Shown: positions 44,013 through 52,120 of the stretch, in pieces
Numbering within the stretch: the first letter of the stretch is position 1
Layout of the letters: each line of letters starts with the position of its first letter
From: Paucidesulfovibrio sp036541255
Lineage (GTDB): Bacteria > Desulfobacterota > Desulfovibrionia > Desulfovibrionales > Desulfovibrionaceae
Reading direction: 5' to 3'
Length of the DNA stretch: 52,554 nt
NCBI GenBank assembly: GCA_036541255.1
Contig: JAZHDD010000054.1
Span: 1-52,554 of the forward strand
Position numbers and translations under genes: made by a program
Notes under the pieces: model-generated
What the model saw: only the letters and a program-made list of their open reading frames with translations
What the model was told of the DNA's origin: nothing
The model's database searches: none

Positions 44013-44065
44013 GACGTTCCATATCGTGCTTGGACGAATCTGGGAAGGTTTGACCGGGGCAAAGT

Positions 44066-44401
44066 GTGCAGGCATATTTCGGCATGGCAGAAAACCGAAA
44101 GGAAAACGTCCCGTTTTTGCGCCTGTGCGACGCATGTTGCGACAAGGCGGGCATATTGAAGGAAATGGTCAAGACCGGCGGCTGTACCTGCGACATCTGC
44201 GGCTTTTCCTGCAAGTGTTGCGGCATGGACCAGGATGCGCAGGGCAAGCAGTACATCAATCATATCATAGTGCGCGTGATTCCCGAAGAGGCCTGGCCCG
44301 TGCTCCAGGAGCGCAACCGGCGCAGCCTGCTGCCCCTGGACTGGGTGCGGCTGTTTGCCGAGGGCCGCGAACGGCGCGGCAAGGAAAACGCGCAGGATTG
44401 A
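44066..44401 (+). CDS. Cysteine-rich unknown protein
   Basis: A 111-residue protein with ten cysteines, most between residues 20 and 55: LCDACCDKAG, then GGCTCDICGFSCKCCGMD, whose CxC-x2-C-x3-CxCC spacing suggests binding of several metal ions or an iron-sulfur cluster. The C-terminal part is hydrophobic then basic (LDWVRLFAEGRERRGKE). No known family is recognised. The GTG at 44066 follows GGGGC; an ATG at 44084 is possible. It is divergent from the CULT gene and 120 bp before a SLOG-like gene. An RNA- or protein-binding zinc protein is one reading. Confidence 0.65.
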   Translation: MQAYFGMAENRKENVPFLRLCDACCDKAGILKEMVKTGGCTCDICGFSCKCCGMDQDAQGKQYINHIIVRVIPEEAWPVLQERNRRSLLPLDWVRLFAEGRERRGKENAQD

Positions 44402-44521
44402 TTCCGGGAATGTTGCCGAATCGTTCGTGGGGCATTGCCTTGCAGGGCGAGGCAGGGCATTATGCCGGTTACGGCGGGAGGTTCCGCCCCGAATTTCACG
44501 ACAAACGCTCAAGGAGAGTCC

Positions 44522-45073
44522 ATGACCCAAGCCATGACCAGCACGCTTTTCAGCGGCGGCGCCCAGGGCGCGGAAGCAGAATTCGGCCGCATGGCCGAGA
44601 AATACGGCCTGGAGGAAGTCAACTTCACGTTTGAAGGCCACAAGATCGAACGCTCGCGCGGCTTGCGGGTGTTGACCCAGGAAGAACTGGTGCGCAAGGA
44701 TGTGAGCCTGTCCTACGTGTCCAAGCTGCTCAACCGCAATTTTACCAATGCCGTGTTGATGCGCAAGGTGCTTCAGACCATCATGTATCAGGTCGAGGCC
44801 GGCCACGAAGTGTACGTCATCGGCACCATTCTGGATGACGGCACGGTCAAGGGTGGCACGGGCTGGGGCGCGGAATACGCCAAGATCTGCAACAAGCCCC
44901 TGTTCGTGTTCAGCCAGGCCAAGGACGGCTGGTTCGAATGGCAAAAGGAAAAGTGGGTGGCCGTGGAAAAACCGGTCGTGGGCCACAGCCATTTCGTGGG
45001 CATGGGCACGCGTTTTCTTGAGGAGAATGGCAGGAAAGCCATTGCCGAGCTGTTTGAACGTTCGTTCAAGTAG
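44522..45073 (+). CDS. SLOG-like Rossmann-fold protein
   Basis: A 183-residue protein with the glycine-rich signs of the SLOG/LOG-like fold: FSGGAQGAEAEFGRMAEKYG at the N-terminus, VYVIGTILDDGTVKGGTGWG in the middle followed by AEYAKICNKPLFVFSQAK. SLOG proteins bind nucleotide-like ligands; some serve as sensors in stress or defence systems, others in cytokinin-like nucleoside processing. The start at 44522 has AAGGAGAGTCC. A terminator follows, so it ends its transcription unit. No effector gene is next to it. Confidence 0.68.
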   Translation: MTQAMTSTLFSGGAQGAEAEFGRMAEKYGLEEVNFTFEGHKIERSRGLRVLTQEELVRKDVSLSYVSKLLNRNFTNAVLMRKVLQTIMYQVEAGHEVYVIGTILDDGTVKGGTGWGAEYAKICNKPLFVFSQAKDGWFEWQKEKWVAVEKPVVGHSHFVGMGTRFLEENGRKAIAELFERSFK

Positions 45074-45095
45074 CTGATAAAAAGGTTTTTTTCAG

Positions 45096-45130
45096 CGGGC
45101 AGTCGGAGCAATCCGGCTGCCCGTTTTTTG
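45096..45130 (+). terminator. Terminator after the SLOG-like gene
   Basis: A 12-bp stem beginning CGGGCAG (one G-T pair), loop GCAA, followed by TTTTTT. Strong. Confidence 0.9.
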
Positions 45131-46988
45131 TGCCGATTAGAATGACGCCGTACCGCTAGCTCTTTTTGTCGTAGGTTAGGCTTTTCTCCTGACGCTGTTC
45201 TTTTTTGCTGCGCTTTTGGAGATGCTCCCCTCTTCTTCCTTTTGTTGTCTTGTCAGATCGTTGTCTCTTGGAAGGGAATTCTTCTCAGAAGACGTACTTG
45301 TTTCGTGCGCGAGGATTGGTTGATGGCGCCCGTCCAAACGGGATGCCGCAGTATGTTTTTTTCACATTTTTCCGTTTCGTCAATGCTCTTTGTGGGTCTG
45401 GAAGCGGGGGAAAATATATATGCAGGTCGAGGTGTTATAAAGATTATAATTCGTAACACCATGAATGCTTTGCACGATAGAACAAGCTAACAGTATAAAA
45501 TAATGGAAATATGTGTATATCCGTATTCATTGAAATTGCGACGTACAGTTTGCGGAATGACAAGTCTAGATCGTCACGGATGTGTATACGATGTGCTTAT
45601 GAAATACAAAATGATGTCAAATTGAAAACAAGATCTTCAGGACGAGGTTGGACTGAAAACGTTTTTCCCCTCTGTGTGAACGTATTTTGAACGCTTTTGC
45701 AGAGGCCCGGAGCGTTTTAGCCAGAACAGGAAAAAGAGAAAACGCTGCGGCAATGGCGGTGGTTTTTTTATGTCGGAGCGCTGAAGGAAACGAAAGAGGC
45801 AAAAAGCGCGGAAAAGCTGTGTCGGAAGAAACGTACTTTTTTTGAGCAACTTTGGTTTTTTTGTTCGACGCTGTTGCAAGGCTGAAAAACCTGCGGCATG
45901 TGCCCTCTCGGTTTGGGGGATTCCCGGAAGCGTTTGCTGATGTTTCAGGCCTGGAAAGAGTCGTTTGCCCCTCTGGCCTCATTTGCCGCTGATTGTCTGT
46001 TTCTTTATCCCGGCGGACAGTGGCGTTTTCCAAACAGGCCGGTTTGATTTTTGCGTGTCAATGCGGGGCGGCATGGCCACGCGCCAAAAAAAGAAATCAG
46101 AAACAGTCCGAACACTGCCGAATTCCACGAAGCGAGTTTCACGTCTCACCGAAAACCATGGCTTGCAAAGTCCCTGTCTCGAGCTGCATCACCCGGCAAT
46201 GTCAGCAACGAATCAGCATGAATGCGGTTGGTTGTTTTGGGCTGGGGGGGGCATGGGATCGTGGCGTGTCAGTTGAGCAGGCATAAAAGCGTTTTCACAC
46301 GTAGAGGAGGTCCCAGCACAGGTCAAAATGTAGCGGTAATGCCTAAGGTTTTTGCCTGCGATTTGTTGTCTGCGCGAAACGGTAATGACTGCAACGCCAA
46401 AGAGACAAAAGGCAGGAGGATTCGTGTGCAGCCGGTTCGGCGGTTTTGATGTCAGGGTGCGGCCGAAAGGGGCAGCCTAATGAGCCGGGCAAGGGAAAAA
46501 AGCCGCCGCGTAAATCTGGTTGCCGCGCAAGCATGGACGGCAAGGATGCCGGGGCGATCAGGTTGCGTGGAATGGTCAGCGGCCTTGCGGCAATGGTCTT
46601 TTCCAAAGCAGTAAAAGGCAATGAAATGCAAATAGTATTACATTGTTTTAAAATATAAAAAATTATAAAAAGCGATTTTTATGCAACATGCTTAAGGCAA
46701 AAAAAGAAAGGCCAAAGCAGAGGCTTGCCGTTGCCTTGTCCCGCCATGAAACAGGGTTTGTCTCGGCCTGTTTGCGAGGCCGTGATGGGAAATGGTGACC
46801 CTGATAAGGGCTTCTTGGATGCGTTGCGTGGAATAACCTGATTCACTGGGAACAGGTGCCGTGTCGCCGCATCCATGAAAAACTTTGTGTAGAAGTCCTG
46901 GAGCAAGTTGACTGGGAGAGGACGGTTTTTCTTGACGGAAAAACATGCTTGCCTGTAAAAGTGACCACAAGTTCACAAAGGGGAAGGC
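45131..46988. other. Gene-poor 1.86 kb stretch
   Basis: No frame here has a plausible start, length and composition. The region is lower in GC than its surroundings, with two very AT-rich parts (about 45400-45620 and 46620-46690). It holds a 7-bp inverted repeat GGTGTTA/TAACACC (45431-45437 and 45454-45460) and several AACGCT or AGCGTT words near 45688-45750. Short frames at 45242-45490 and 45617-46033 look like chance. It may be a decayed gene block, an insertion scar, or a long non-coding RNA; nothing more can be said from sight. Confidence 0.55.
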
Positions 46989-47594
46989 ATGACGCGGGAG
47001 TATGTGGATGGTGCAAAACGACGGGACCAGATTGCCCGGGCTGCGCTGAGCGTTCTGACGCGAGACGGCGGCGCCGGACTCACGATACGTCGTGTGGCGG
47101 CCAAGCTGGGTGTGGCTCCCTCTGCAATCTATCGACATTTCCCGGACAAGGGTGCCATTGTGGATGCGGTCCTGACCCTGGTGGGCGAAATGATCCAGGA
47201 CAATGTGGACCGAGCCCTGGAGGAGGAAGATCATCCCCTGGACGCTCTTGGTTTGCTGCTTATGCGCCATACCCACTTTCTCGTGAGCGATCTTGGAGCG
47301 GGGCATATTTTTTTGACCACGGAAATTCTTGCGCATTACCCAGATAAAAATCAACGCATCGCCACCAACGTGGAGCAACTCGCCGAACGTGTGTCCGGGA
47401 TTCTCTTGCGTGCGGCGAAACAGGGCATTGTGCGGAGTGACATTCCTGCTCATGTGCTGGCCCGGATGTATGTGGGGCTGTTCCAGCCTCCAGTGCTGCA
47501 CTATCAACTCCTTGGCGGCCTCACGCATCTGGTTGGAGTGGTTGAGGAAAACTGGTCAGCGTTTCGGACCATGGTGCAGCCCCAAATAAAGTGA
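46989..47594 (+). CDS. TetR-family transcriptional regulator
   Basis: A 201-residue regulator. The helix-turn-helix reads RRDQIARAALSVLTRDGGAGLTIRRVAAKLG, with recognition segment SAIYRHFPDKGAIVDAVLTL, an excellent match to TetR/AcrR. The C-terminal domain (about 70-200) is helical and would bind a ligand or form the dimer. It has its own short upstream region, with GGGAAGG as the ribosome site. The GNAT gene lies 132 bp downstream on the same strand and may be a target or a co-transcribed partner. Confidence 0.9.
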   Translation: MTREYVDGAKRRDQIARAALSVLTRDGGAGLTIRRVAAKLGVAPSAIYRHFPDKGAIVDAVLTLVGEMIQDNVDRALEEEDHPLDALGLLLMRHTHFLVSDLGAGHIFLTTEILAHYPDKNQRIATNVEQLAERVSGILLRAAKQGIVRSDIPAHVLARMYVGLFQPPVLHYQLLGGLTHLVGVVEENWSAFRTMVQPQIK

Positions 47595-47726
47595 ACAGTT
47601 GTTCTTTGTTCGAGTCTTCGTATGCCCCGTCTGGAGTTGCAGGTGGATACGGCACTACGCAGGCTCTCTGTCCCGTTCCGGTTGCGACACAAAAGCTACG
47701 CATCTCAGGTGAAAATGGAGTGGAAA

Positions 47727-48218
47727 ATGGAGTTGAGTTGCCGGGAAATACAGTTGCAAGATCGTATTCCTTTGATCGATATATTTAATTATTACATTAA
47801 AGAAACGTTTGCAGCATATCCGGAAAAACCAGTCCCGTATGAGGCCTTTGACTTGATGATGACCGAGTCGGCAGGCTATCCCGCCCTGGTATTGCAGGAC
47901 CCCTCGGGAACGGCCAAAGGCTTTGTTTTGTTGCGGCCCTACAACCGTATCCCCACCTTTGGCCATTGCGCCGTGATCAGCTGTTTCATCGAAGCGAACC
48001 AGACCGGTCAGGGCGCGGGAAAGATGCTGTATGAAACATTGTTCGAGGCCGCCAAAGAGCGAGGTCTGGACCATATTCTTGCGGGCGTGTCGTCGGAAAA
48101 CCGGAGCAGTCTGCGTTTTCATTTACGGATGGGGTTTGTGGAATGTGGCCGTTTTCCGGGCGTCCTGCGCAAGCACGGGCGTTCGTTGGACGAGGTTTGG
48201 TTGATTAGGGAGTTGTGA
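47727..48218 (+). CDS. GNAT acetyltransferase, phosphinothricin-acetyltransferase (PAT) type
   Basis: A 163-residue GNAT. It shows the PAT-like N-terminus DRIPLIDIFNYYIKETFAAY, the acetyl-CoA motif EANQTGQGAGKMLYETLFE (loop Q-x-G-x-G/A) and VSSENRSSLRFHLRMGFVE. PAT relatives acetylate the amino group of phosphinothricin, methionine sulfoximine or other amino-acid analogues, giving resistance. The exact substrate is unknown. Upstream in-frame starts at 47622 and 47715 exist; the ATG at 47727 is chosen for the GGAGTGGAA before it. It follows the TetR gene. Confidence 0.82.
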   Translation: MELSCREIQLQDRIPLIDIFNYYIKETFAAYPEKPVPYEAFDLMMTESAGYPALVLQDPSGTAKGFVLLRPYNRIPTFGHCAVISCFIEANQTGQGAGKMLYETLFEAAKERGLDHILAGVSSENRSSLRFHLRMGFVECGRFPGVLRKHGRSLDEVWLIREL

Positions 48219-48752
48219 CCGCCAAAAAGAGGACCTGGGCTGCCTGTTCGTCCTCACGCCGAGGAAAGCCCATCATTTATCCAACCCCGCATACGATTGC
48301 CGATCAAGTCGGACCGGCCTGGCCGGTCCGACTTGTCTTCCCTGCCGTGACCTGTCTTGGGCGGAGGACATGTTCCCTCTGTGCCGGATTGCATTTCCAT
48401 GCTGCTGTATCACGTCTGCACTGTCACGAAAGTAATTAAAAGCGTGCAAGTAAAATGTGTGCTGAGCTTACTGTTGGTCATAACAGTGTTGCCGTGATGC
48501 TGGCACGGATATGAATAGAGTAGTGTTAATTGCATGCGGCGTTGCAACAAAAAAATAACAGTGGTATTGATGTGCTTCTGTGTAACGTCGTGTGCTTTTT
48601 GCGTTGATGTTCTTCTACATAACATGCGGCGCATGCTGCTCGTCGATCGACATTCGCTTTCCGTGTTCCGATGCGGAAGGAGGCGAAGCGCATATCCTCT
48701 CCTCGTACGAAATCAGCAAACCTGCCGGTGGCAGTGTTGACGGAGGTCGTTC
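48219..48752. other. Intergenic stretch before the hydrolase-mod operon
   Basis: About 530 bp with no supported gene. It contains a strong hairpin (48305-48335) and a perfect inverted repeat ACTGTT-N6-AACAGT at 48470-48487 in an AT-richer part. The latter is a plausible operator for the following operon, whose promoter should lie here. Low GC from about 48420 to 48620. Confidence 0.45.
48305..48335 (+). terminator. Long hairpin, possible terminator of the GNAT gene
   Basis: A nearly perfect 15-bp stem, CAAGTCGGACCGG with its complement, loop of a few bases. T-poor after the stem (TCTTCCC), so it may stop transcription less well than a classic terminator. Confidence 0.5.
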
Positions 48753-49460
48753 ATGGCAACATTTGTTCTTGTGCATGGGGCATTTCAAGGTGGCTGGGTG
48801 TGGAAAGACGTGGCATCTCATCTTCGGCCCCTTGGTAATGATGTGCATACGCCGACCCTTTCCGGCTGTGGATATTTGACGGGCGGTCTGCGGGAAGGTC
48901 TGGGCCTGGAAGAGTATGTGCAGGAAGTCGTGGAGTATTTGCGTTGCGAATCCTTGTCCGACGTGATCCTCGTGGCGCACAGCTATTCCGGAATGGTCTG
49001 CGGGGCTGTGGCCATGCGCGTTCCCGAATTGCTGCGGAAAACCGTGTTCGTGGATGCCGTGATACCCGAATCCAATCGCTCTTTCGCGGAAATGTCCGGC
49101 GAGATGTTTCAGAACATGCTGGCCAAGCAACGGGCTGACAATGGCCTGATCCGACCCTGGCCTTTGCCGGTGTTCGGCGTACCCGAGGACAAGGGCGAAT
49201 GGTTCGGCGCACGTATGCGCGCGTTCCCCGAAGCGGCCTTCACAACGCCCTTGCCCGGGGAGTTCGATCCCACCCAAATGAGCGGCGCGCTCATCACCTG
49301 CACCAGGACCAAAAATCCCTTCATTAATAAAATGGCAGATAAGGCTCGCGGCTTGGGCTGGCCTGTCACTGCGCTGGATTCGGATCACAGCCCCATGAGC
49401 AGCAATGCCCAGGAGCTGGCCGGGTTGCTGCATCAGGTCGGAGCCGCGAGTCCGGCATGA
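48753..49460 (+). CDS. Alpha/beta hydrolase (EstC/hydroxynitrile-lyase-like)
   Basis: A 235-residue alpha/beta hydrolase. The oxyanion loop reads VHGAFQGGWVW, the nucleophile Ser77 sits in ILVAHSYSGMV, and the catalytic His212 in LDSDHSPMSS. This matches the small esterase/hydroxynitrile lyase-like group, which includes plant salicylate esterase relatives and bacterial esterases. The natural substrate is not evident. Its stop overlaps the next start in ATGA, so its translation is coupled with the ABC ATPase gene, an unusual partner. The ATG has GGAGGTCG before it. Cytoplasmic; no signal peptide. Confidence 0.88.
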   Translation: MATFVLVHGAFQGGWVWKDVASHLRPLGNDVHTPTLSGCGYLTGGLREGLGLEEYVQEVVEYLRCESLSDVILVAHSYSGMVCGAVAMRVPELLRKTVFVDAVIPESNRSFAEMSGEMFQNMLAKQRADNGLIRPWPLPVFGVPEDKGEWFGARMRAFPEAAFTTPLPGEFDPTQMSGALITCTRTKNPFINKMADKARGLGWPVTALDSDHSPMSSNAQELAGLLHQVGAASPA

Positions 49461-50203
49461 CGCTTCAGGCCCGTCTGTGCAAGAAGCTGCGGCATTTCAG
49501 CCTGGATGTGGAGCTGTCCTGCGGCGTGGGGGAAACCCTCTGCGTGGTGGGGCCGTCAGGGTCAGGCAAGACTACGCTGTTGCGCTTGCTGGTTGGCCTG
49601 GAGCGGCCTGAACAAGGGGAAGTGCGCATGGGCGGCGAGACCTTGCTGGATTGCCGGTCCCGAGTGAACCTGCCGCCGCAGCGCCGTTCCGCCGGATTGG
49701 TGTTTCAGGATTACAGCCTGTTCCCGCACATGACCCTGTGGCAGAACGCCATGTACGCGGCAACGGATAGCCGTGTCGTGGAAGAACTCTTGGAAACCTT
49801 TGGGATAGCGCACCTGCGGAACATGCTGCCGGGCCGGATTTCAGGCGGGGAGCGCCAGCGCGGCGCCCTGTGCCAGGCCCTGGCGCGCAAGCCCCGGCTG
49901 CTGCTGCTGGACGAGCCCTTTTCCGCACTGGATCTGGAAACCCGGATGGGTCTGCGCCGCGTGCTGCGGGAAGTGCAGCGCACCACGCCGCTGTGCATGA
50001 TTCACGTGACCCACGATCTGAACGAGGCCGTGTATCTGGGCGACCGGATCCTGGCCCTGAAACAGGGGCGGCTCGACCCTGAATGGCTGGAACGGCAGTT
50101 CGCCCTGCTGCGTCGTGAACAGGCTTTCGTGGCTGAGCGCACGATGCCACCTCTCTCCCCGGAACCCGACACTCGACAGGAAAGGAGTCTTTCTCATGCG
50201 TAA
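49457..50203 (+). CDS. modC: ABC transporter ATPase of molybdate/tungstate type
   Basis: A 248-residue ATPase. Walker A is GPSGSGKTTLLRLLVG, the Q-loop VFQDYSLFPHMT, signature ISGGERQRGALCQALARKP, Walker B LLLLDEPFSALD and switch MIHVTHDLNEA. It lacks the C-terminal TOBE/MOP domain of full-length ModC (about 350 residues), so substrate regulation through MOP is absent. With the following binding protein and permease it makes an importer. It overlaps the hydrolase by 4 bp and the binding protein by 8 bp, so all are one operon. Molybdate or tungstate is inferred from the partner genes. Confidence 0.88.
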   Translation: MTLQARLCKKLRHFSLDVELSCGVGETLCVVGPSGSGKTTLLRLLVGLERPEQGEVRMGGETLLDCRSRVNLPPQRRSAGLVFQDYSLFPHMTLWQNAMYAATDSRVVEELLETFGIAHLRNMLPGRISGGERQRGALCQALARKPRLLLLDEPFSALDLETRMGLRRVLREVQRTTPLCMIHVTHDLNEAVYLGDRILALKQGRLDPEWLERQFALLRREQAFVAERTMPPLSPEPDTRQERSLSHA

Positions 50204-50945
50204 ACTGATGTTTTTCGTGGCTCTCGCAGGCTTTGTCCTGGCCCAGGGAGTCTTGCCCGGTTCTTCGTTCGAGGCCTGCGCCGCGGACAAGATCACCCTG
50301 GCATCCGGAGCGGGCTACAAGAAAATGGTCACGGAACTGGCTCAGGCCTTTACCGCGCAGAGCGGCATCGAAACGGAGCAGATTTACGGCAATATGGGCC
50401 AGACCTTGGCCCAAGCCAAGAACAGCGGTCTTGTGGATTGCGTCATCGGTGACAAGCGCTTTTTGGATGCTTCCGTCGTGCGCTTTGCTGCCCAGTACGA
50501 GATAGGGCAAGGCAAGTTGGTCCTGGCCTATGCCAAGGGGCTGGAAATCAAAGACCCTTCGGACATCCAGCGCGCTGACATCACCCGTGTGGCCATGCCC
50601 GACCCCAAGAAAGCCATTTATGGCAGGGCTGCGGACGAATACCTGCGCAATGGCGGGTTGTCCGAGAAAATCGCGGACAAGCTGCTTGTCGTGTCCACCG
50701 TGCCCCAGGTCTCTTCCTACGTGTTGAGCAAGGAAGTGGACGCGGGCTTCATCAATCTGACAGACGCCAAGGCCATTGAAGACAAGGTCGGCGGCATCCT
50801 GCTGGTGGATCAGGCCTACTATTCGCCCATTCTGATCGTGGCCGGAGCATTGGAATCCGCACCCCATGCAGACACGCTCAAGGCTTTTGCCGCATTCCTG
50901 GCCACGGATAGGGCGAGAGAAATCGCACGCAAGCACGGTCTTTGA
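50196..50945 (+). CDS. modA: Molybdate/tungstate-type substrate-binding protein
   Basis: A 249-residue periplasmic protein with an N-terminal signal (about 1-30, FEACAADKIT). The mature part has LASGAGYKKMVTELAQAF, IYGNMGQTLAQAKNSGLVDC, KDPSDIQRADITRVAMPDPK and AAFLATDRAREIARKHGL, the ModA-like SBP_bac_11 pattern. The oxyanion bound (molybdate or tungstate) cannot be decided by eye. It overlaps the ATPase gene by 8 bp, with AAAGGAG as the ribosome site. It is the only secreted subunit of the transporter. Confidence 0.85.
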   Translation: MRKLMFFVALAGFVLAQGVLPGSSFEACAADKITLASGAGYKKMVTELAQAFTAQSGIETEQIYGNMGQTLAQAKNSGLVDCVIGDKRFLDASVVRFAAQYEIGQGKLVLAYAKGLEIKDPSDIQRADITRVAMPDPKKAIYGRAADEYLRNGGLSEKIADKLLVVSTVPQVSSYVLSKEVDAGFINLTDAKAIEDKVGGILLVDQAYYSPILIVAGALESAPHADTLKAFAAFLATDRAREIARKHGL

Positions 50946-50960
50946 TCCTGGGAAACAGGC

Positions 50961-51626
50961 ATGCACGTGGACGCGGCTATTCTCGGCCCCTTTCTGCTTT
51001 CGGCCAAGGTGGCCGCGTTCACGCTTCCGTTGCTGCTCGTGTTCGGCGTGGTCCTCGGTTACGTGCTGGGCCGCTGGCGCACGCCCCTGACCATCGCCCT
51101 GGATTTCGTGGTCACGCTTCCCCTGATTTTCCCGCCCATTGCCACGGGTTTTCTGCTCCTGCTCCTGCTCGGACGCGAAGGTTGGCTAGGCAAGCCACTC
51201 AAAGGGCTGCTGGGCCTGGAGATCATCTTCAGCTTCTGGGGCGTGGCCCTGGCCGCGTTCATTGCGGGGCTGCCCCTGGTGGTCAAGACCGTGCAGGCGG
51301 CCATCCGCAATGAGACCCTGCGGCTCATGGAAGTCTCGTCCGTGCTGGGCAAGTCCGGGACCGAAACCTTTCTCCGCGTAACCCTGCCTTCCATTCGCAA
51401 AAGCATTGCCGTGGGGCTGTTTCTGGCCCTGGCCCGAACCCTGGGTGAAGTGGGCATCACGCTCATGCTCGGCGGCAATATCGTGGGCCGCACCAACACC
51501 ATTTCCCTGGAAATCTACAACGCCGTGTTCACGGGCGAATTCCATAAGGCCGTTGTCCTGGCCACCATCCTCGGGCTGGCCTCCCTGATTATTCTGGGGC
51601 TGATGCACTGGGCCGGGCGGGAATGA
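50961..51626 (+). CDS. modB: Molybdate-type ABC permease
   Basis: A 221-residue inner-membrane permease with about five helices. The EAA loop reads EVSSVLGKSGTETFLRVTLP, the contact site for the ATPase, and GLFLALARTLGEVGITLMLG is the classic ModB motif. It pairs with modC and modA, 15 bp after modA. The operon ends here with a hairpin and then a tRNA fragment. Confidence 0.92.
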   Translation: MHVDAAILGPFLLSAKVAAFTLPLLLVFGVVLGYVLGRWRTPLTIALDFVVTLPLIFPPIATGFLLLLLLGREGWLGKPLKGLLGLEIIFSFWGVALAAFIAGLPLVVKTVQAAIRNETLRLMEVSSVLGKSGTETFLRVTLPSIRKSIAVGLFLALARTLGEVGITLMLGGNIVGRTNTISLEIYNAVFTGEFHKAVVLATILGLASLIILGLMHWAGRE

Positions 51627-51666
51627 GGGGGGAACGCAAGCTGGCAGGGCTGGGAAAAAACGAAAA

Positions 51667-51692
51667 CGGGCTCCGAAGAAATTCGAAGCCCG
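51667..51692 (+). terminator. Hairpin after modB
   Basis: CGGGCT pairs with AGCCCG, then CGAA with TTCG around GAAA, with one mismatch. It is followed by CTGACTTTTA, so the T run is weak. Probably ends the mod operon. Confidence 0.55.
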
Positions 51693-51702
51693 CTGACTTT
51701 TA

Positions 51703-51746
51703 TGGCGTCCCCAAGGGGATTTGAACCCCTGTTATCGGCGTGAGAG
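51703..51746 (-). tRNA. Displaced 3' fragment of tRNA-Glu(CUC): attachment-site remnant
   Basis: Read on the minus strand, this ends in an acceptor GGGGAC, discriminator G and encoded CCA, preceded by the T arm AGGGGTTCAAATCCCCT and the variable region, back to the anticodon loop CTCTCAC. The anticodon is CTC with U33 present, so it is tRNA-Glu. Upstream of the loop the sequence no longer pairs with the GCCGA anticodon strand (expected TCGGC), and no D arm or 5' acceptor strand follows. It is therefore a 44-nt 3' half, as left when an element integrates in the anticodon-loop to 3' end of a tRNA gene. Not a functional tRNA. The intact gene would lie beyond the right window edge. Confidence 0.8.
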
Positions 51747-52120
51747 AGTCCGAGCTTCTTCAATTATTTCAAGCACTTTACGCCGTTACCAGAATCACGT
51801 CACGCATCTGGCTCACCTGGATCACCAGGATTTGTGTCCAATTTGTGTCCAAGGGGCTGGGGACGCTGGAAGCAGTACCAGCTCTGTAGGTGCTCATGGT
51901 GCCGTTGTAATATTTGACTGAAGCAGCTGAACCATTTAGTTTTCGCAATGGCGTTCAATGAAACTAAATGGTTAATGTTAAACGCTTCAATCATTCCATT
52001 TGCTCTTGATCGCATGGCGGTTCGTACAGAAACGCAGGATGCTGCGTTTTTCTATAAGCTGTTCTCATGTGACTGTGAGTAGTATTAATCGCGATCAAAA
52101 CTGTTCAATCAACAATGTAA
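51747..52120. other. Left end of a putative integrated element
   Basis: The 370 bp right of the tRNA fragment are AT-richer and carry no clear gene. A minus-strand frame ends with LGHKLDTNPGDPGEPDA; an alternative frame reads LDTNWTQIL, a style met at the ends of tyrosine recombinases, which may be a decayed integrase tail. A perfect 13-bp inverted repeat lies at 51930-51973. These features agree with the border of a mobile element but do not prove it. Confidence 0.4.
51930..51973. repeat. Perfect 13-bp inverted repeat
   Basis: AACCATTTAGTTT and its exact complement 18 nt apart. No T run follows on either strand, so a terminator is unlikely. It may be an operator, a recombination arm site or a hairpin in RNA. 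Confidence 0.75.

Noticed and set aside
45617..46033. A 138-codon minus-strand frame in the gene-poor stretch
   Set aside because: Composition is Ser/Lys/Arg-rich with no ribosome site and no secondary-structure logic; considered chance.
46400..46620. GC-rich segment tested by eye for a cobalamin, molybdenum or c-di-GMP riboswitch
   Set aside because: None of the conserved core boxes (B12 box, GEMM core) could be found.
46679..46906. A short minus-strand frame whose DFYTKFFMDAATRHLFP looks a little like truncated haemoglobin
   Set aside because: No proximal or distal haem histidine context, too short, no good start, and it overlaps the upstream region of the TetR gene.
46692..47528. A 278-codon minus-strand frame covering the TetR gene
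   Set aside because: The plus-strand TetR has a clear helix-turn-helix; the reverse product is a shadow.
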